A stretch of 64,000 nt of DNA from Pedobacter sp. Hv1. GTDB taxonomy: Bacteria > Bacteroidota > Bacteroidia > Sphingobacteriales > Sphingobacteriaceae. Location: assembly GCF_001412215.1 (NCBI RefSeq), contig NZ_LLWP01000008.1, positions 1 through 64,000 on the forward strand, in the 5' to 3' direction. The position numbers were made by a program, and so were the translations under genes. The notes under the pieces are model-generated. The model ran no database searches. It was not told the origin of the DNA and saw only the letters and a program-made list of their open reading frames with translations. Within the stretch, counting starts at the first letter, position 1, and every line of letters starts with the position of its first letter. Below are positions 8,965 through 17,240 of this stretch, in pieces.

Positions 8965-10395
8965 TTAGCTCATTTTCAGTTTTTTCTGAATATCATTAAC
9001 GTAAGCTTTGAACTTTTTATCTGTTTCAATCAAATCTTCTACAGTTTGACAAGCGTAGATTACTGTAGAGTGGTCTCTTCCACCGAAGAAAGCACCGATA
9101 GTTTTCAATGAAGATTTGGTATGGCTTTTTGACAAATACATAGAAATTTGACGAGCCTGTACAATTTCGCGTTTACGTGTTTGAGATTTAACCATGTCAA
9201 CCGGAACTTCAAAATACTCGCACACCAATTTCTGGATGTATTCCATTGAAATTTCTTTCGATGTATTTTTTATAAAGTTCTTCAACATCTGTTTAGCCAA
9301 AGCCAAATCGATATCTTTTTTGTTTAAGGTAGATTGTGCCAAAAGCGACACCATTGCTCCTTCTAACTCACGTACATTATTATCAATGTTGTGTGCTACA
9401 TATTCAACTACCTCTCCCGGTAATTCAATACCATCGGCATACATTTTTTTCTTTAAGATGGCAATACGAGTTTCCAAATCTGGAATCTGTAGATCTGCAG
9501 ACAATCCCCATTTGAAACGGCTCAATAATCTTTCTTCTAAACCTGCTAAATCTTTTGGTGCTTTATCAGAGGTTAAGATCACCTGCTTGCCAGATTGGTG
9601 CAAGTGGTTAAAAATATGGAAGAAGATATCCTGAGTTTTTTCTTTACCAGCGAAGTTATGTACATCATCCATAATGATCACATCCATTGCCTGATAGAAA
9701 TTCACAAAATCATTAATGGTATTGTTCTTTAATGAATCAACAAATTGTTGACAGAATTTCTCACAAGAAACATAGATCACCAGTTTATCTGGCATGCTTC
9801 TTTTAATCTCGTTACCAATGGCCTGCGCCAAGTGTGTTTTACCTAAGCCTACACCACCATAAATCATTAATGGATTAAATGATGTGCCTCCTGGTTTTGC
9901 AGCCACAGCATAACCCGCAGAGCGAGCTAAACGGTTACAATCTCCTTCAATATAATTCTCGAATGTATAGTTTGGATTTAACTGTGGATCAACGTTTAAT
10001 TTTTTCAGCCCCGGTATAATAAACGGATTTTTGATATCCTTATTTATTGATACAGGAATTGGCATTGATTGCATTTTTGCTTCTGCCCCATTTCCGTTAG
10101 AGGGCATGTTTGTTGTATACGGAGACCCACTGTTTGACGACTTGTCAACCACTATATTGTATTCTAATCTTCCTTCGTCTCCCAATTGCTTTTTTACCGT
10201 TTTACGAAGCAGACCAACATAGTGTTCTTCTAGCCATTCGTAAAAAAATAAACTCGGCACCTGGATGGTCAAAACTTTCCCCTCTAATTTAAGTGCAGAT
10301 ATCGGCTCGAACCAAGTCTTAAAACTTTGGTTCGGGATGTTATCCTTAATAATTTGGAGACAGTTCTTCCATACTTCGGTACAAGTTTTTTCCAT
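8965..10395 (-). CDS. dnaA: chromosomal replication initiator DnaA
   Basis: A 476-residue AAA+ initiator. Domain I is at 1-75; domain II is a short Ser/Asn/Gly linker at about 85-115; the AAA+ module begins near 140 with Walker A GGVGLGKT (180-187) and Walker B VIIMDDVH; the C-terminal DnaA-box-binding domain carries the signature GGRDHSTV near residue 440. The gene stands alone: dnaN is not adjacent, and recF is about 34 kb away. Three 9-mers close to a DnaA box lie in the 195-bp upstream spacer, suggesting autoregulation or a nearby origin. Confidence 0.97.
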   Translation of the reverse strand: MEKTCTEVWKNCLQIIKDNIPNQSFKTWFEPISALKLEGKVLTIQVPSLFFYEWLEEHYVGLLRKTVKKQLGDEGRLEYNIVVDKSSNSGSPYTTNMPSNGNGAEAKMQSMPIPVSINKDIKNPFIIPGLKKLNVDPQLNPNYTFENYIEGDCNRLARSAGYAVAAKPGGTSFNPLMIYGGVGLGKTHLAQAIGNEIKRSMPDKLVIYVSCEKFCQQFVDSLKNNTINDFVNFYQAMDVIIMDDVHNFAGKEKTQDIFFHIFNHLHQSGKQVILTSDKAPKDLAGLEERLLSRFKWGLSADLQIPDLETRIAILKKKMYADGIELPGEVVEYVAHNIDNNVRELEGAMVSLLAQSTLNKKDIDLALAKQMLKNFIKNTSKEISMEYIQKLVCEYFEVPVDMVKSQTRKREIVQARQISMYLSKSHTKSSLKTIGAFFGGRDHSTVIYACQTVEDLIETDKKFKAYVNDIQKKLKMS

Positions 10396-10477
10396 TGTTA
10401 TTATATAATTTGTTGGTTTTCAGTTCTAATAAGGACATTACGGACGTGCCCTTTTGGAACATCGAATATTCAAAAAA

Positions 10478-10583
10478 TTATCAACAAAAAGAACAAATTT
10501 TTCATTTAATTTGTAAGTCGTTCAGGAGCAGTAGCATACCCTGCTTAACCTAAATTTTTTATGTTGATAACTATTTATTAACA
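10478..10583. promoter_or_regulatory. DnaA-box-like 9-mers upstream of dnaA
   Basis: TTATCAACA is present on the plus strand at 10478-10486 and on the minus strand at 10562-10570, and TTATTAACA on the plus strand at 10575-10583. TTATCAACA differs from TTWTNCACA at one position. The last two sites form an inverted pair with 11-bp arms (10560-10570 and 10575-10585, one mismatch). The spacer is very AT-rich. Confidence 0.4.
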
Positions 10584-10589
10584 TAGTTT

Positions 10590-12137
10590 TTAATATTCTC
10601 CGAACACATTTCGCATACAATCGGCTATTTCCCCAAGTGTAGCATATTCCTCTACAGCAGTGAGAATATAGGGCATCAAATTCTCATTTGTCTTTGCCGC
10701 TGAAGAAAGCGCTGTTAACGCTAACTTAACAGCTTCATTGTTCCGTTCTGTCTTTAGTTTTATTAATTTTTCTGTTTGTATTGTCCTAATCGATTCATCA
10801 ATGTTCAATACATCTGTAATCCCTTCTGTTTCCTGTGTAAATTTGTTTACCCCAACAATAATCCGTTCTGCCGATTCGATCTCTTTTTGATACTGATAAG
10901 CAGAGCTAGCAATTTCTTGTTGAATGTACCCATTCTCTATTGCATTAACCGAACCACCCATAGCATCTATCTTTTCAATATAGGCCTGTGCCGCAGCTTC
11001 GATTTCGTCTGTTAATGTTTCTACAAAAAACGAGCCAGCTAATGGATCAACAGTATCTGTTACTCCACTTTCGAAAGCAATAACTTGTTGCGTACGCAGA
11101 GCGATCTTAGCCGCAGCTTCTGTGGGCAAAGACAAAGCCTCATCGTAACCATTGGTATGTAGCGATTGTGTACCACCCAACACGGCTGCCATAGCTTGGT
11201 TGGCTACCCTAATTACATTATTTAAGGGTTGCTGTGCTGTTAGTGTAGAACCACCTGTCTGCGTATGGAAACGCAACATCATTGCTTTTTCGTCTGTAGC
11301 CCCTAGCGACTTGGTGATATGCGCCCACATTCTTCTGGCTGCTCTAAATTTGGCAATTTCTTCGAAAAAGTTATTGTGGCAATTAAAGAAAAAAGACAGT
11401 CGTTTTGCAAATACATTGATATCTAATCCTTTTTCTAGCGCTGCATTGAGGTATGCCTTACCATTGGCCAACGTAAAGGCCAATTCTTGTACCGCAGTTG
11501 AACCTGCTTCACGAATGTGGTAACCAGAAATAGAGATCGTATTCCATTTAGGCACCTCTTTACTACAATATTCAAAAATATCGGTAATGATACGCATAGA
11601 TGGTTTTGGTGGATAAATATAAGTTCCCCTAGCGGCATATTCCTTTAAGATATCATTTTGGATGGTTCCGGAAATTTCCTTTAAATCTGCTCCCTGTTTT
11701 TTTGCCAAGGCAATATACATAGCTAGTAAGATAGAGGCCGTGGCGTTAATAGTCATGGAGGTGGTAATCTTCTTCAACTCAATCCCATCAAACAAAATCT
11801 CTATATCTTTCAGCGAATCGATCGCTACGCCAACCTTCCCTACTTCTCCCTCGGCCATATCATGATCAGAATCATAACCAATCTGTGTAGGCAAATCAAA
11901 AGCTACAGACAAACCCATGGTACCTTGGGCCAATAGGTAATGGTAACGTTTATTAGACTCTTCGGCTGTTGAAAACCCCGCATATTGACGCATGGTCCAC
12001 AAACGACCTCGATACATATCTTTCTGTATCCCTCTGGTAAACGGAAATTGGCCTGGAGTTTCTGTTAACGGCTTTGCAGTAGTATACAGGTCTTTTATTT
12101 CAATGCCCGATGTAGTTGTAAATTTTTTATCACTCAT
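10590..12137 (-). CDS. methylmalonyl-CoA mutase-type acyl-CoA mutase, large (substrate) subunit
   Basis: A 515-residue protein covering only the TIM-barrel substrate domain of B12-dependent acyl-CoA mutases; the C-terminal cobalamin-binding domain is absent and must come from a separate polypeptide not in this window. Y52 (RQYAGF), R170 (ARGTYIYPP) and H207 (SGYHIREAG) line up with the P. shermanii catalytic residues Y89, R207 and H244, with a constant offset of 37. Isobutyryl-CoA mutases instead have Phe and Gln at the first two, so methylmalonyl/succinyl-CoA specificity is likely. A 17-bp tandem repeat lies 70-121 bases upstream of its start. Confidence 0.88.
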   Translation of the reverse strand: MSDKKFTTTSGIEIKDLYTTAKPLTETPGQFPFTRGIQKDMYRGRLWTMRQYAGFSTAEESNKRYHYLLAQGTMGLSVAFDLPTQIGYDSDHDMAEGEVGKVGVAIDSLKDIEILFDGIELKKITTSMTINATASILLAMYIALAKKQGADLKEISGTIQNDILKEYAARGTYIYPPKPSMRIITDIFEYCSKEVPKWNTISISGYHIREAGSTAVQELAFTLANGKAYLNAALEKGLDINVFAKRLSFFFNCHNNFFEEIAKFRAARRMWAHITKSLGATDEKAMMLRFHTQTGGSTLTAQQPLNNVIRVANQAMAAVLGGTQSLHTNGYDEALSLPTEAAAKIALRTQQVIAFESGVTDTVDPLAGSFFVETLTDEIEAAAQAYIEKIDAMGGSVNAIENGYIQQEIASSAYQYQKEIESAERIIVGVNKFTQETEGITDVLNIDESIRTIQTEKLIKLKTERNNEAVKLALTALSSAAKTNENLMPYILTAVEEYATLGEIADCMRNVFGEY

Positions 12138-12206
12138 AATTAGCTTTCATTGTATAAACATTGTGCAAGTGGCTAAACGAAGTTTATACCTTATGTAAAT
12201 AATGTA

Positions 12207-12258
12207 CAGTTAACCGATTTAAACAATTAACCAGTTTAAACAGTTAACCCCAATCAAA
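12207..12258. repeat. 17-bp tandem repeat, three units
   Basis: Units CAGTTAACCGATTTAAA, CAATTAACCAGTTTAAA and CAGTTAACCCCAATCAAA follow each other without gaps. They lie between the mutase start and the stop of the next gene upstream, so they could act as mutase operator sites or be a neutral simple repeat. Confidence 0.8.
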
Positions 12259-12784
12259 ACAATTGGTGTATATCTTTTTTAAGTAGATTAATAGTTAGTT
12301 CGTAAGGATTTTCTTCTATCCCACTCATGTGCTGTAATACTTTTTTACTCAAGTCTACCCCACTTGCTGTTTCAGGCAAACCTTGTACCACATTATTGAT
12401 CATGGCAATGGTATCGTCTTTCAATTTGCGTACTACATTCCAACTTACAGAATCTACGTAAAGCTGCTGTGTAATATTGTGCTGGTATTCTGCTTTTATT
12501 TCGTTCAGTACCAGATTTTGCAATTCTCTAATTCCAATTCCTTGTTGATGTAAACGTACCAAAAGGTTAGCTGGATTAATCCGTTCTATAAAAACGATCA
12601 AACGCTCATGTGCCTGCAAGCGCAAAGGGAACAATGAGGCTCTATTGTCTTTATTTGTTTCGAGCGATTTAAACCTGAAGTAATTTTGGATATCATTTTT
12701 GATCAAAAAATAAGCGGCAACAACCGTGACAATACCACCAGCTGCAAGTATGGCCACTTGTGTTAAAAAATGTGTAATGTTCAT
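12254..12784 (-). CDS. membrane-anchored DUF7935-like protein
   Basis: A 176-residue protein with one N-terminal transmembrane helix at about 8-30 (TQVAILAAGGIVTVVAAYFL), then a soluble helical domain containing SLFPLRLQAHERLIVFIERI and IRELQNLVLNEIKAEYQHN. I recall this arrangement as the DUF7935 family of Sphingobacteriaceae; no function is known. The frame extends to a TTG at 12829, but the ATG at 12784 places the membrane helix at the N-terminus and is preferred. It is divergent from the Fe-S carrier gene and lies upstream of the mutase gene on the same strand. Confidence 0.75.
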   Translation of the reverse strand: MNITHFLTQVAILAAGGIVTVVAAYFLIKNDIQNYFRFKSLETNKDNRASLFPLRLQAHERLIVFIERINPANLLVRLHQQGIGIRELQNLVLNEIKAEYQHNITQQLYVDSVSWNVVRKLKDDTIAMINNVVQGLPETASGVDLSKKVLQHMSGIEENPYELTINLLKKDIHQLF

Positions 12785-12846
12785 TCTATTTTGTTTGGAT
12801 ACCGTAATATTAATCAGTACAGCGAACAAAAATGTACATAAATATT

Positions 12847-12854
12847 TATATTTG
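12847..12854 (+). promoter_or_regulatory. -7 box TATATTTG for the Fe-S carrier gene
   Basis: A perfect TAnnTTTG element lies 20 bases before the ATG at 12875. No clear -33 TTG is seen. Confidence 0.5.
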
Positions 12855-12874
12855 TTCTTCTAAATTTTAAAAAC

Positions 12875-13228
12875 ATGAGTAGCACTGTAGAAACAACTTT
12901 TGCGCCGGTATCATTTACCGAAACTGCCGTTAAAGAACTTTTCAAATTAAAAGACCAACAAGAAATTGCCGAAGATTTCGGATTACGTGTTGGAGTAGAA
13001 GGTGGTGGTTGCTCTGGAATGAGCTATGTTTTAGGTTTCGATCAAAAAAAGGATGGAGATCAGGAATTTATGATAGACGGCATTAAAATATTTATGCATA
13101 AAGCACACCAAATGTATTTATTAGGGATGCAGATTGATTGGCAAGACGGCTTAAACTCTAGAGGTTTTACCTTTAGCAATCCGAATGCAACTAGCTCTTG
13201 CGGTTGCGGAACAAGTTTCTCGGTTTAA
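12875..13228 (+). CDS. A-type iron-sulfur carrier (IscA/ErpA/SufA family)
   Basis: A 117-residue HesB-like protein. The three conserved cysteines are present: C46 in GGGCSGMSY, and C109 and C111 in the C-terminal SSCGCG. These bind Fe or an Fe-S cluster and hand it to apo-proteins in the cytosol. No isc or suf scaffold genes are adjacent, so which of the paralogues (IscA, ErpA, SufA) it is cannot be said. Potential clients in this window include lipoyl synthase, IspH and the ferredoxin-domain reductase. A strong terminator follows. Confidence 0.92.
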   Translation: MSSTVETTFAPVSFTETAVKELFKLKDQQEIAEDFGLRVGVEGGGCSGMSYVLGFDQKKDGDQEFMIDGIKIFMHKAHQMYLLGMQIDWQDGLNSRGFTFSNPNATSSCGCGTSFSV

Positions 13229-13256
13229 GCATATTATATTTGTAACATTTTAACAG

Positions 13257-13291
13257 GTCTCGTTGTCTTAACAGCGGGACTTTTTATTTTT
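13257..13291 (+). terminator. terminator after the Fe-S carrier gene
   Basis: A 10-bp stem with two G-T wobbles (13257-13266 with 13271-13280, right arm ACAGCGGGAC) and a four-base loop is followed by a T-rich tail. Confidence 0.9.
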
Positions 13292-13318
13292 ACCCCAATT
13301 AGCATTTATTTTCATCAA

Positions 13319-14551
13319 ATGACTTATACCGAAAACGTAAGACTTGCGCTGCAATCTATTAAAAGCAACCGACTCCGTACCATGCTTACAGCATTAATTA
13401 TTGCGATAGGCTTGTCGGCCTTGGTTGGCATTTTAACCACTATAGATGCCATTAAGAAGAGTATGACGGAAGCTTTTTCGAGTATGGGAGCTAATTCTTT
13501 TAACATTAGAAATAGAGGAACCGGTATTAGAATTGGAGGATCTGGGAAAAGGCCTAAACCTTTCAAATCTATCCGCTACGAGGATGCCATTAATTTTAAA
13601 AAACGCTTAAATGCACCTGCAACAGTTTCTGTTAGTGTGTTTGCCAGTGGTGGTTCTACAGTTAAATACGAACAAGAAAAAACCAATCCGAATATCAACG
13701 TACAAGGATTAGATGAAAATGGTTTAGCTTCATTAGGGCTGGAATTGGCTCAAGGTAGAAATTTCAATGCCGCCGAAGCTTTAGCAGGCAATAATGTTTG
13801 TATTATTGGTAATGAAATTGCAACCACCTTATTTAAGAAAGAATCTCCATTAGATAAAATTGTTACGGCCGGCAACAATAGGCTTAGGGTAATTGGCGTA
13901 CTGGCTTCAAAAGGCTCTAGCATGGGTCCAAGCAGCGATAGGGCAGTTTATGTTCCTTTGTTTAAGGCCAAATTAATTAACTCTAATAACAATCCGTCTT
14001 ATACCATTACGGTAATGGTGCCTAATAACGACATGATGGACAATATTATTGGCGAGGCTACTTCTGAATTTAGGAACATTAGGAAAGTTAAAATTGGTGA
14101 ACCCAATAACTTTGAAGTAACCAAAAGTGATGCTGTTGCACAGACTTTATTTGAAAACTTAGCCTACGTAGTAATTGGAGGTGTAGCTATTGGGGTAATT
14201 ACCCTTTTAGGAGCTTCTATTGGCTTAATGAACATTATGCTGGTATCGGTAACTGAAAGAACCCGAGAAATTGGAATTAGAAAAGCAATCGGGGCAAACC
14301 CAGCAGTTATCCGTAAACAGTTTTTGATTGAAGCAGTTGTAATTTGTTTAATGGGTGGTGCCTTAGGTATATTATTAGGTATTGGTATTGGCAACTTAAT
14401 TTCTTTCTCTATGGGAGGTTCCTTTATTATCCCTTGGTTATTTATTTTGGGTGGTTTTATACTTTGTGTTGTTGTTGGAATTGTATCTGGTTATTATCCA
14501 GCCAAAAAAGCATCAAAACTAGATCCAGTAGAAGCACTTCGTTACGAATAG
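13319..14551 (+). CDS. MacB/FtsX-type ABC transporter permease
   Basis: A 410-residue inner-membrane protein: an N-terminal transmembrane helix near 20-42 (LTALIIAIGLSALVGILTTI), a large periplasmic MacB_PCD domain at about 45-255, and three C-terminal helices of the FtsX fold at about 280-400, with the conserved TERTREIGIRKAIGA loop that contacts the ATPase. Such permeases act in lipoprotein or antimicrobial export or in mechanotransmission. No ATPase or membrane-fusion gene is adjacent, so its partner is unknown. It starts 28 bases after the preceding terminator and probably has its own promoter. Confidence 0.88.
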   Translation: MTYTENVRLALQSIKSNRLRTMLTALIIAIGLSALVGILTTIDAIKKSMTEAFSSMGANSFNIRNRGTGIRIGGSGKRPKPFKSIRYEDAINFKKRLNAPATVSVSVFASGGSTVKYEQEKTNPNINVQGLDENGLASLGLELAQGRNFNAAEALAGNNVCIIGNEIATTLFKKESPLDKIVTAGNNRLRVIGVLASKGSSMGPSSDRAVYVPLFKAKLINSNNNPSYTITVMVPNNDMMDNIIGEATSEFRNIRKVKIGEPNNFEVTKSDAVAQTLFENLAYVVIGGVAIGVITLLGASIGLMNIMLVSVTERTREIGIRKAIGANPAVIRKQFLIEAVVICLMGGALGILLGIGIGNLISFSMGGSFIIPWLFILGGFILCVVVGIVSGYYPAKKASKLDPVEALRYE

Positions 14552-14880
14552 TCCTATTTAGACCTATCGGGATAAGGAAATGCACTTTAGTATTTTGAGC
14601 AATGACTTATCTTCAAATCAATCATTTTTTGTTATTATTTGAAGGTTCTATCGCTTCGCGGACAAACTTTTTTCCTATAGATGAAAAAAGTATGCAAAAA
14701 AATCCACGGCTGCGCCCTGTTCTATTAAAGTAAATACTTAGGCTTATTACTGCATTCCGAACAGGCCAAGGCCGCTTTTAGCTGAACGTTGAGTGAGTGC
14801 TTGGGCTTGACATAATTCCCAAAAAAAGTCCCTTTAATCAGAACCCATATGATCTAAGACAGCAAAAAAATATTGAGCAA
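14552..14880. other. intergenic region with inverted repeats, possible repeat remnant
   Basis: No gene is seen. ACTTTTTTC and GAAAAAAGT bracket an eight-base loop near 14670-14695, and CCTGTTC and GAACAGG (near 14716-14765) could pair across about 40 bases. The second half is more GC-rich than other spacers here. It may be a decayed interspersed repeat or a small RNA; nothing else supports either. Confidence 0.4.
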
Positions 14881-15615
14881 TTACAATAAAAGATTATTGA
14901 TTTGAGGCGCAGCTAAGATCTTTTGTAAACGATCTAGATTTAAGCTTTCTTTTAATGCATCGGCATGACGAAGATGGTGCATATCAGTACCTAAGAAATC
15001 GACACAATAATTATCTATCAGTTCTTCGGCAGTTTGCTTGCTACTTTTACCATAATATCCGGTTAAAGAAATGGTATTTAACTGTAAGAAACACCCTGTA
15101 TCTCTAATTTGTTGGTGGCTTTCTATAGAGTTATAGTAATAAGGATATCTTTCGGGGTGAGCCAAAACAGGCTGGTAGCCCGCATCTTGAATTTTGGCAA
15201 TTACCTCAAATAAGTTGTGTGGAGCGTTAATGTATGACAATTCAAATAGCAAAAAGTTCTGTCCAAAGGTTAGCACTTCTTTTTTGGCAATTTTACTCTC
15301 AAAAGTTTCATCAAGGTAATATTCTGCAGCTGCATCTACCTCTAGATCGATGTTGTTTTGCAACAAACCTTCTCTTAAAGTATCTAATGCTCTATTTACG
15401 GTATCTGGCGTATTGCGAAAATAATCGGCCATGATGTGAGGTGTAGCCACGAGTTTTCTAAAACCCAGCGACTTGAATCGTTTGGCAAGCATTAAAGAAT
15501 CATTCAATGTTTTGGCTCCATCGTCTATTCCCGGAAGGATATGCGAGTGCATATCGGCTCCGATAGCCGAGAAATCAAAACCTGGTTCTTTTTTTTTCTT
15601 AAATAGACCAAACAA
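14881..15615 (-). CDS. PHP-type protein-tyrosine phosphatase (CpsB/YwqE-like)
   Basis: A 244-residue metal-dependent PHP-fold protein: ADMHSHILPGIDDGAKT at about 20-36 provides the first metal ligands; ATPHIMADYF, LAHPERYPYY and FLGTDMHH provide the rest. These phosphatases dephosphorylate the BY-kinases that control capsule and exopolysaccharide export. The start is a TTG at 15615: GGGAGGT, a good Shine-Dalgarno embedded in the last codons of rfbB, precedes it by a few bases, and the next Met (residue 22) lies inside the first metal motif. It is the last gene of the nucleotide-sugar operon. Confidence 0.88.
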   Translation of the reverse strand: MFGLFKKKKEPGFDFSAIGADMHSHILPGIDDGAKTLNDSLMLAKRFKSLGFRKLVATPHIMADYFRNTPDTVNRALDTLREGLLQNNIDLEVDAAAEYYLDETFESKIAKKEVLTFGQNFLLFELSYINAPHNLFEVIAKIQDAGYQPVLAHPERYPYYYNSIESHQQIRDTGCFLQLNTISLTGYYGKSSKQTAEELIDNYCVDFLGTDMHHLRHADALKESLNLDRLQKILAAPQINNLLL

Positions 15616-15617
15616 AA

Positions 15618-16670
15618 TTACCTCCCTTTATATTGATTGTCATAATAAGCCTGATAATTGCCCGAAGTAACATTGTTTAACCATTCTTCGTTTTCCAAAT
15701 ACCAATCTACAGTTTTTGCTAATCCTTCTTCAAATTTTAAACTAGGAATCCAGTTTAATTCCTGCTGAAGTTTTGTTGAATCTATAGCATAACGTAAATC
15801 ATGGCCAGCCCTATCTGTTACAAATGTAATTAACTTTGCCGATTCTCCATTTGCTCTTCCCAATTTTTGGTCCATTATATTACACAATAACTGAATAAGA
15901 TCGATATTTTTCCATTCGTTATGTCCACCAATGTTATAGGTTTGCCCAGTTTTTGCTTGATGAAAAATTACATCAATAGCCCTAGCATGGTCTTCAACCC
16001 ATAACCAATCTCTAACATTTTCGCCTTTACCATAAACTGGCACAGGTTTGTTATTTTTAATATTGTTAATGGCCAAAGGAATTAATTTCTCTGGAAAATG
16101 GTGTGATCCATAATTGTTTGAGCAGTTAGAAATTACAATATCCAACCCATAAGTATCATGATAAGCCCTAACAAAATGGTCTGAACTTGCTTTTGAAGCA
16201 GAATAAGGACTATGTGGATCGTAATTCGTAGTTTCAGTAAACATTCCTGTTTCGCCTAATGCACCATATACTTCGTCTGTAGAAATGTGATAAAAACGTT
16301 TTTGATCATAATCACCTTTCCAATATTCTCTGGCAGCATTTAAAAGGTTTACGGTTCCAATCACATTGGTCATTACAAAAGCACTCGGATCTGCAATAGA
16401 ACGATCAACATGCGATTCTGCAGCCAAATGGATTACTGCATCAAAATTTTCTGTCTTAAAAAGATGATTGATTGCTGAAGCTTCAGTAATATCTGCTTTT
16501 ACGAACCTATAATTACTTTTTCCTTCTACATCGGTAAGATTTGCCAAATTCCCAGCATAGGTCAATGCATCAAGATTAACTATTTCATAGTCTGGATAGT
16601 GATTTACAAATCTACGTACCACATGAGACCCAATAAAACCTGCTCCTCCTGTAATTAAAATCTTCTTCAT
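15618..16670 (-). CDS. rfbB: dTDP-glucose 4,6-dehydratase
   Basis: A 350-residue extended SDR enzyme. It has the NAD motif GGAGFIGSHVVRRF at 8-21, the active-site HISTDEVYG segment, the YSASKASSDH motif with catalytic Tyr and Lys, and SNCSNNYGSHHFPEKLIP, which is diagnostic for RmlB. It converts dTDP-glucose to dTDP-4-keto-6-deoxyglucose, precursor of rhamnose and other deoxysugars. rmlA, rmlC and rmlD are not in the window. It is followed after 2 bases by the phosphatase gene. Confidence 0.95.
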   Translation of the reverse strand: MKKILITGGAGFIGSHVVRRFVNHYPDYEIVNLDALTYAGNLANLTDVEGKSNYRFVKADITEASAINHLFKTENFDAVIHLAAESHVDRSIADPSAFVMTNVIGTVNLLNAAREYWKGDYDQKRFYHISTDEVYGALGETGMFTETTNYDPHSPYSASKASSDHFVRAYHDTYGLDIVISNCSNNYGSHHFPEKLIPLAINNIKNNKPVPVYGKGENVRDWLWVEDHARAIDVIFHQAKTGQTYNIGGHNEWKNIDLIQLLCNIMDQKLGRANGESAKLITFVTDRAGHDLRYAIDSTKLQQELNWIPSLKFEEGLAKTVDWYLENEEWLNNVTSGNYQAYYDNQYKGR

Positions 16671-16673
16671 AAT

Positions 16674-17240
16674 TTATATTTGTTCAGGTAAACCAAGGTC
16701 TTTTGCAACATCGGCCATGTTTCCCTTATCTATTGTTTTTAGTAATCTGTTTAGTCCTTCTTGTAAATCAAACTGAAGATCTTCGTGCAATTTATCAAAT
16801 TTACGCAAAGTAACTAACGTTGATTTGATAAAATAAGTTGCGAATACTTGCTCGTAATTTTTAACCGATGAAAAAACCCTTGATTTGAATTGAGTAATGG
16901 TGTTGTTAAAAAGGAATATCCTTAGTTCAACATCTTCAAAGTTAGCTTTGGTTACTCTTAAATTATGATTGACCAATTTGGCCAACCTACGCAAGGCCGT
17001 AAGCACATCTTTAGCATTCAGGTTCTTAGATTCTTCCAATTTTTGCATTGTTAGCAGAATCTCTCCTTTGATATTGGCAATCCTGTCTCTCAGGTTACTC
17101 TCATCTTCCAGCAGTAAAAAATGCAAATGTTCAGTAAGCACCTTATCTTTTGCCACCAAGCGAAGTAAGAGTTTGTCTTTTTCTTTGGGTGGCAAAGCTA
17201 AAATCTCTATTTTAAGATCTTTGTGCTCACTTAATTTCAT
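16674..17240 (-). CDS. unknown helical protein inside the nucleotide-sugar operon
   Basis: Not recognised. It has 188 residues, highly charged (Lys, Glu, Leu) and predicted almost wholly helical, with possible coiled coils at 40-80 (HFLLLEDESNLRDRIANIK onward) and 95-110. It has no signal peptide, transmembrane segment or cysteine, so it is cytosolic. Its ATG directly abuts the stop of galE and its own stop is three bases before rfbB, so it is translated within the operon. It may regulate or scaffold polysaccharide synthesis, but nothing in the sequence shows how. Confidence 0.7.
   Translation of the reverse strand: MKLSEHKDLKIEILALPPKEKDKLLLRLVAKDKVLTEHLHFLLLEDESNLRDRIANIKGEILLTMQKLEESKNLNAKDVLTALRRLAKLVNHNLRVTKANFEDVELRIFLFNNTITQFKSRVFSSVKNYEQVFATYFIKSTLVTLRKFDKLHEDLQFDLQEGLNRLLKTIDKGNMADVAKDLGLPEQI

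Noticed and set aside
10300..10340. tRNA-like TTCGAACC stretch
   Set aside because: It is inside dnaA coding sequence and no cloverleaf can be formed around it.
10560..10585. Inverted repeat upstream of dnaA as a terminator for the mutase gene
   Set aside because: On the minus strand it is followed by A residues rather than T; the arms match DnaA-box-like 9-mers better.
11152..11638. Frames of 67-123 codons on either strand within the mutase gene
   Set aside because: They lie entirely inside a well-supported gene and have no recognisable features.
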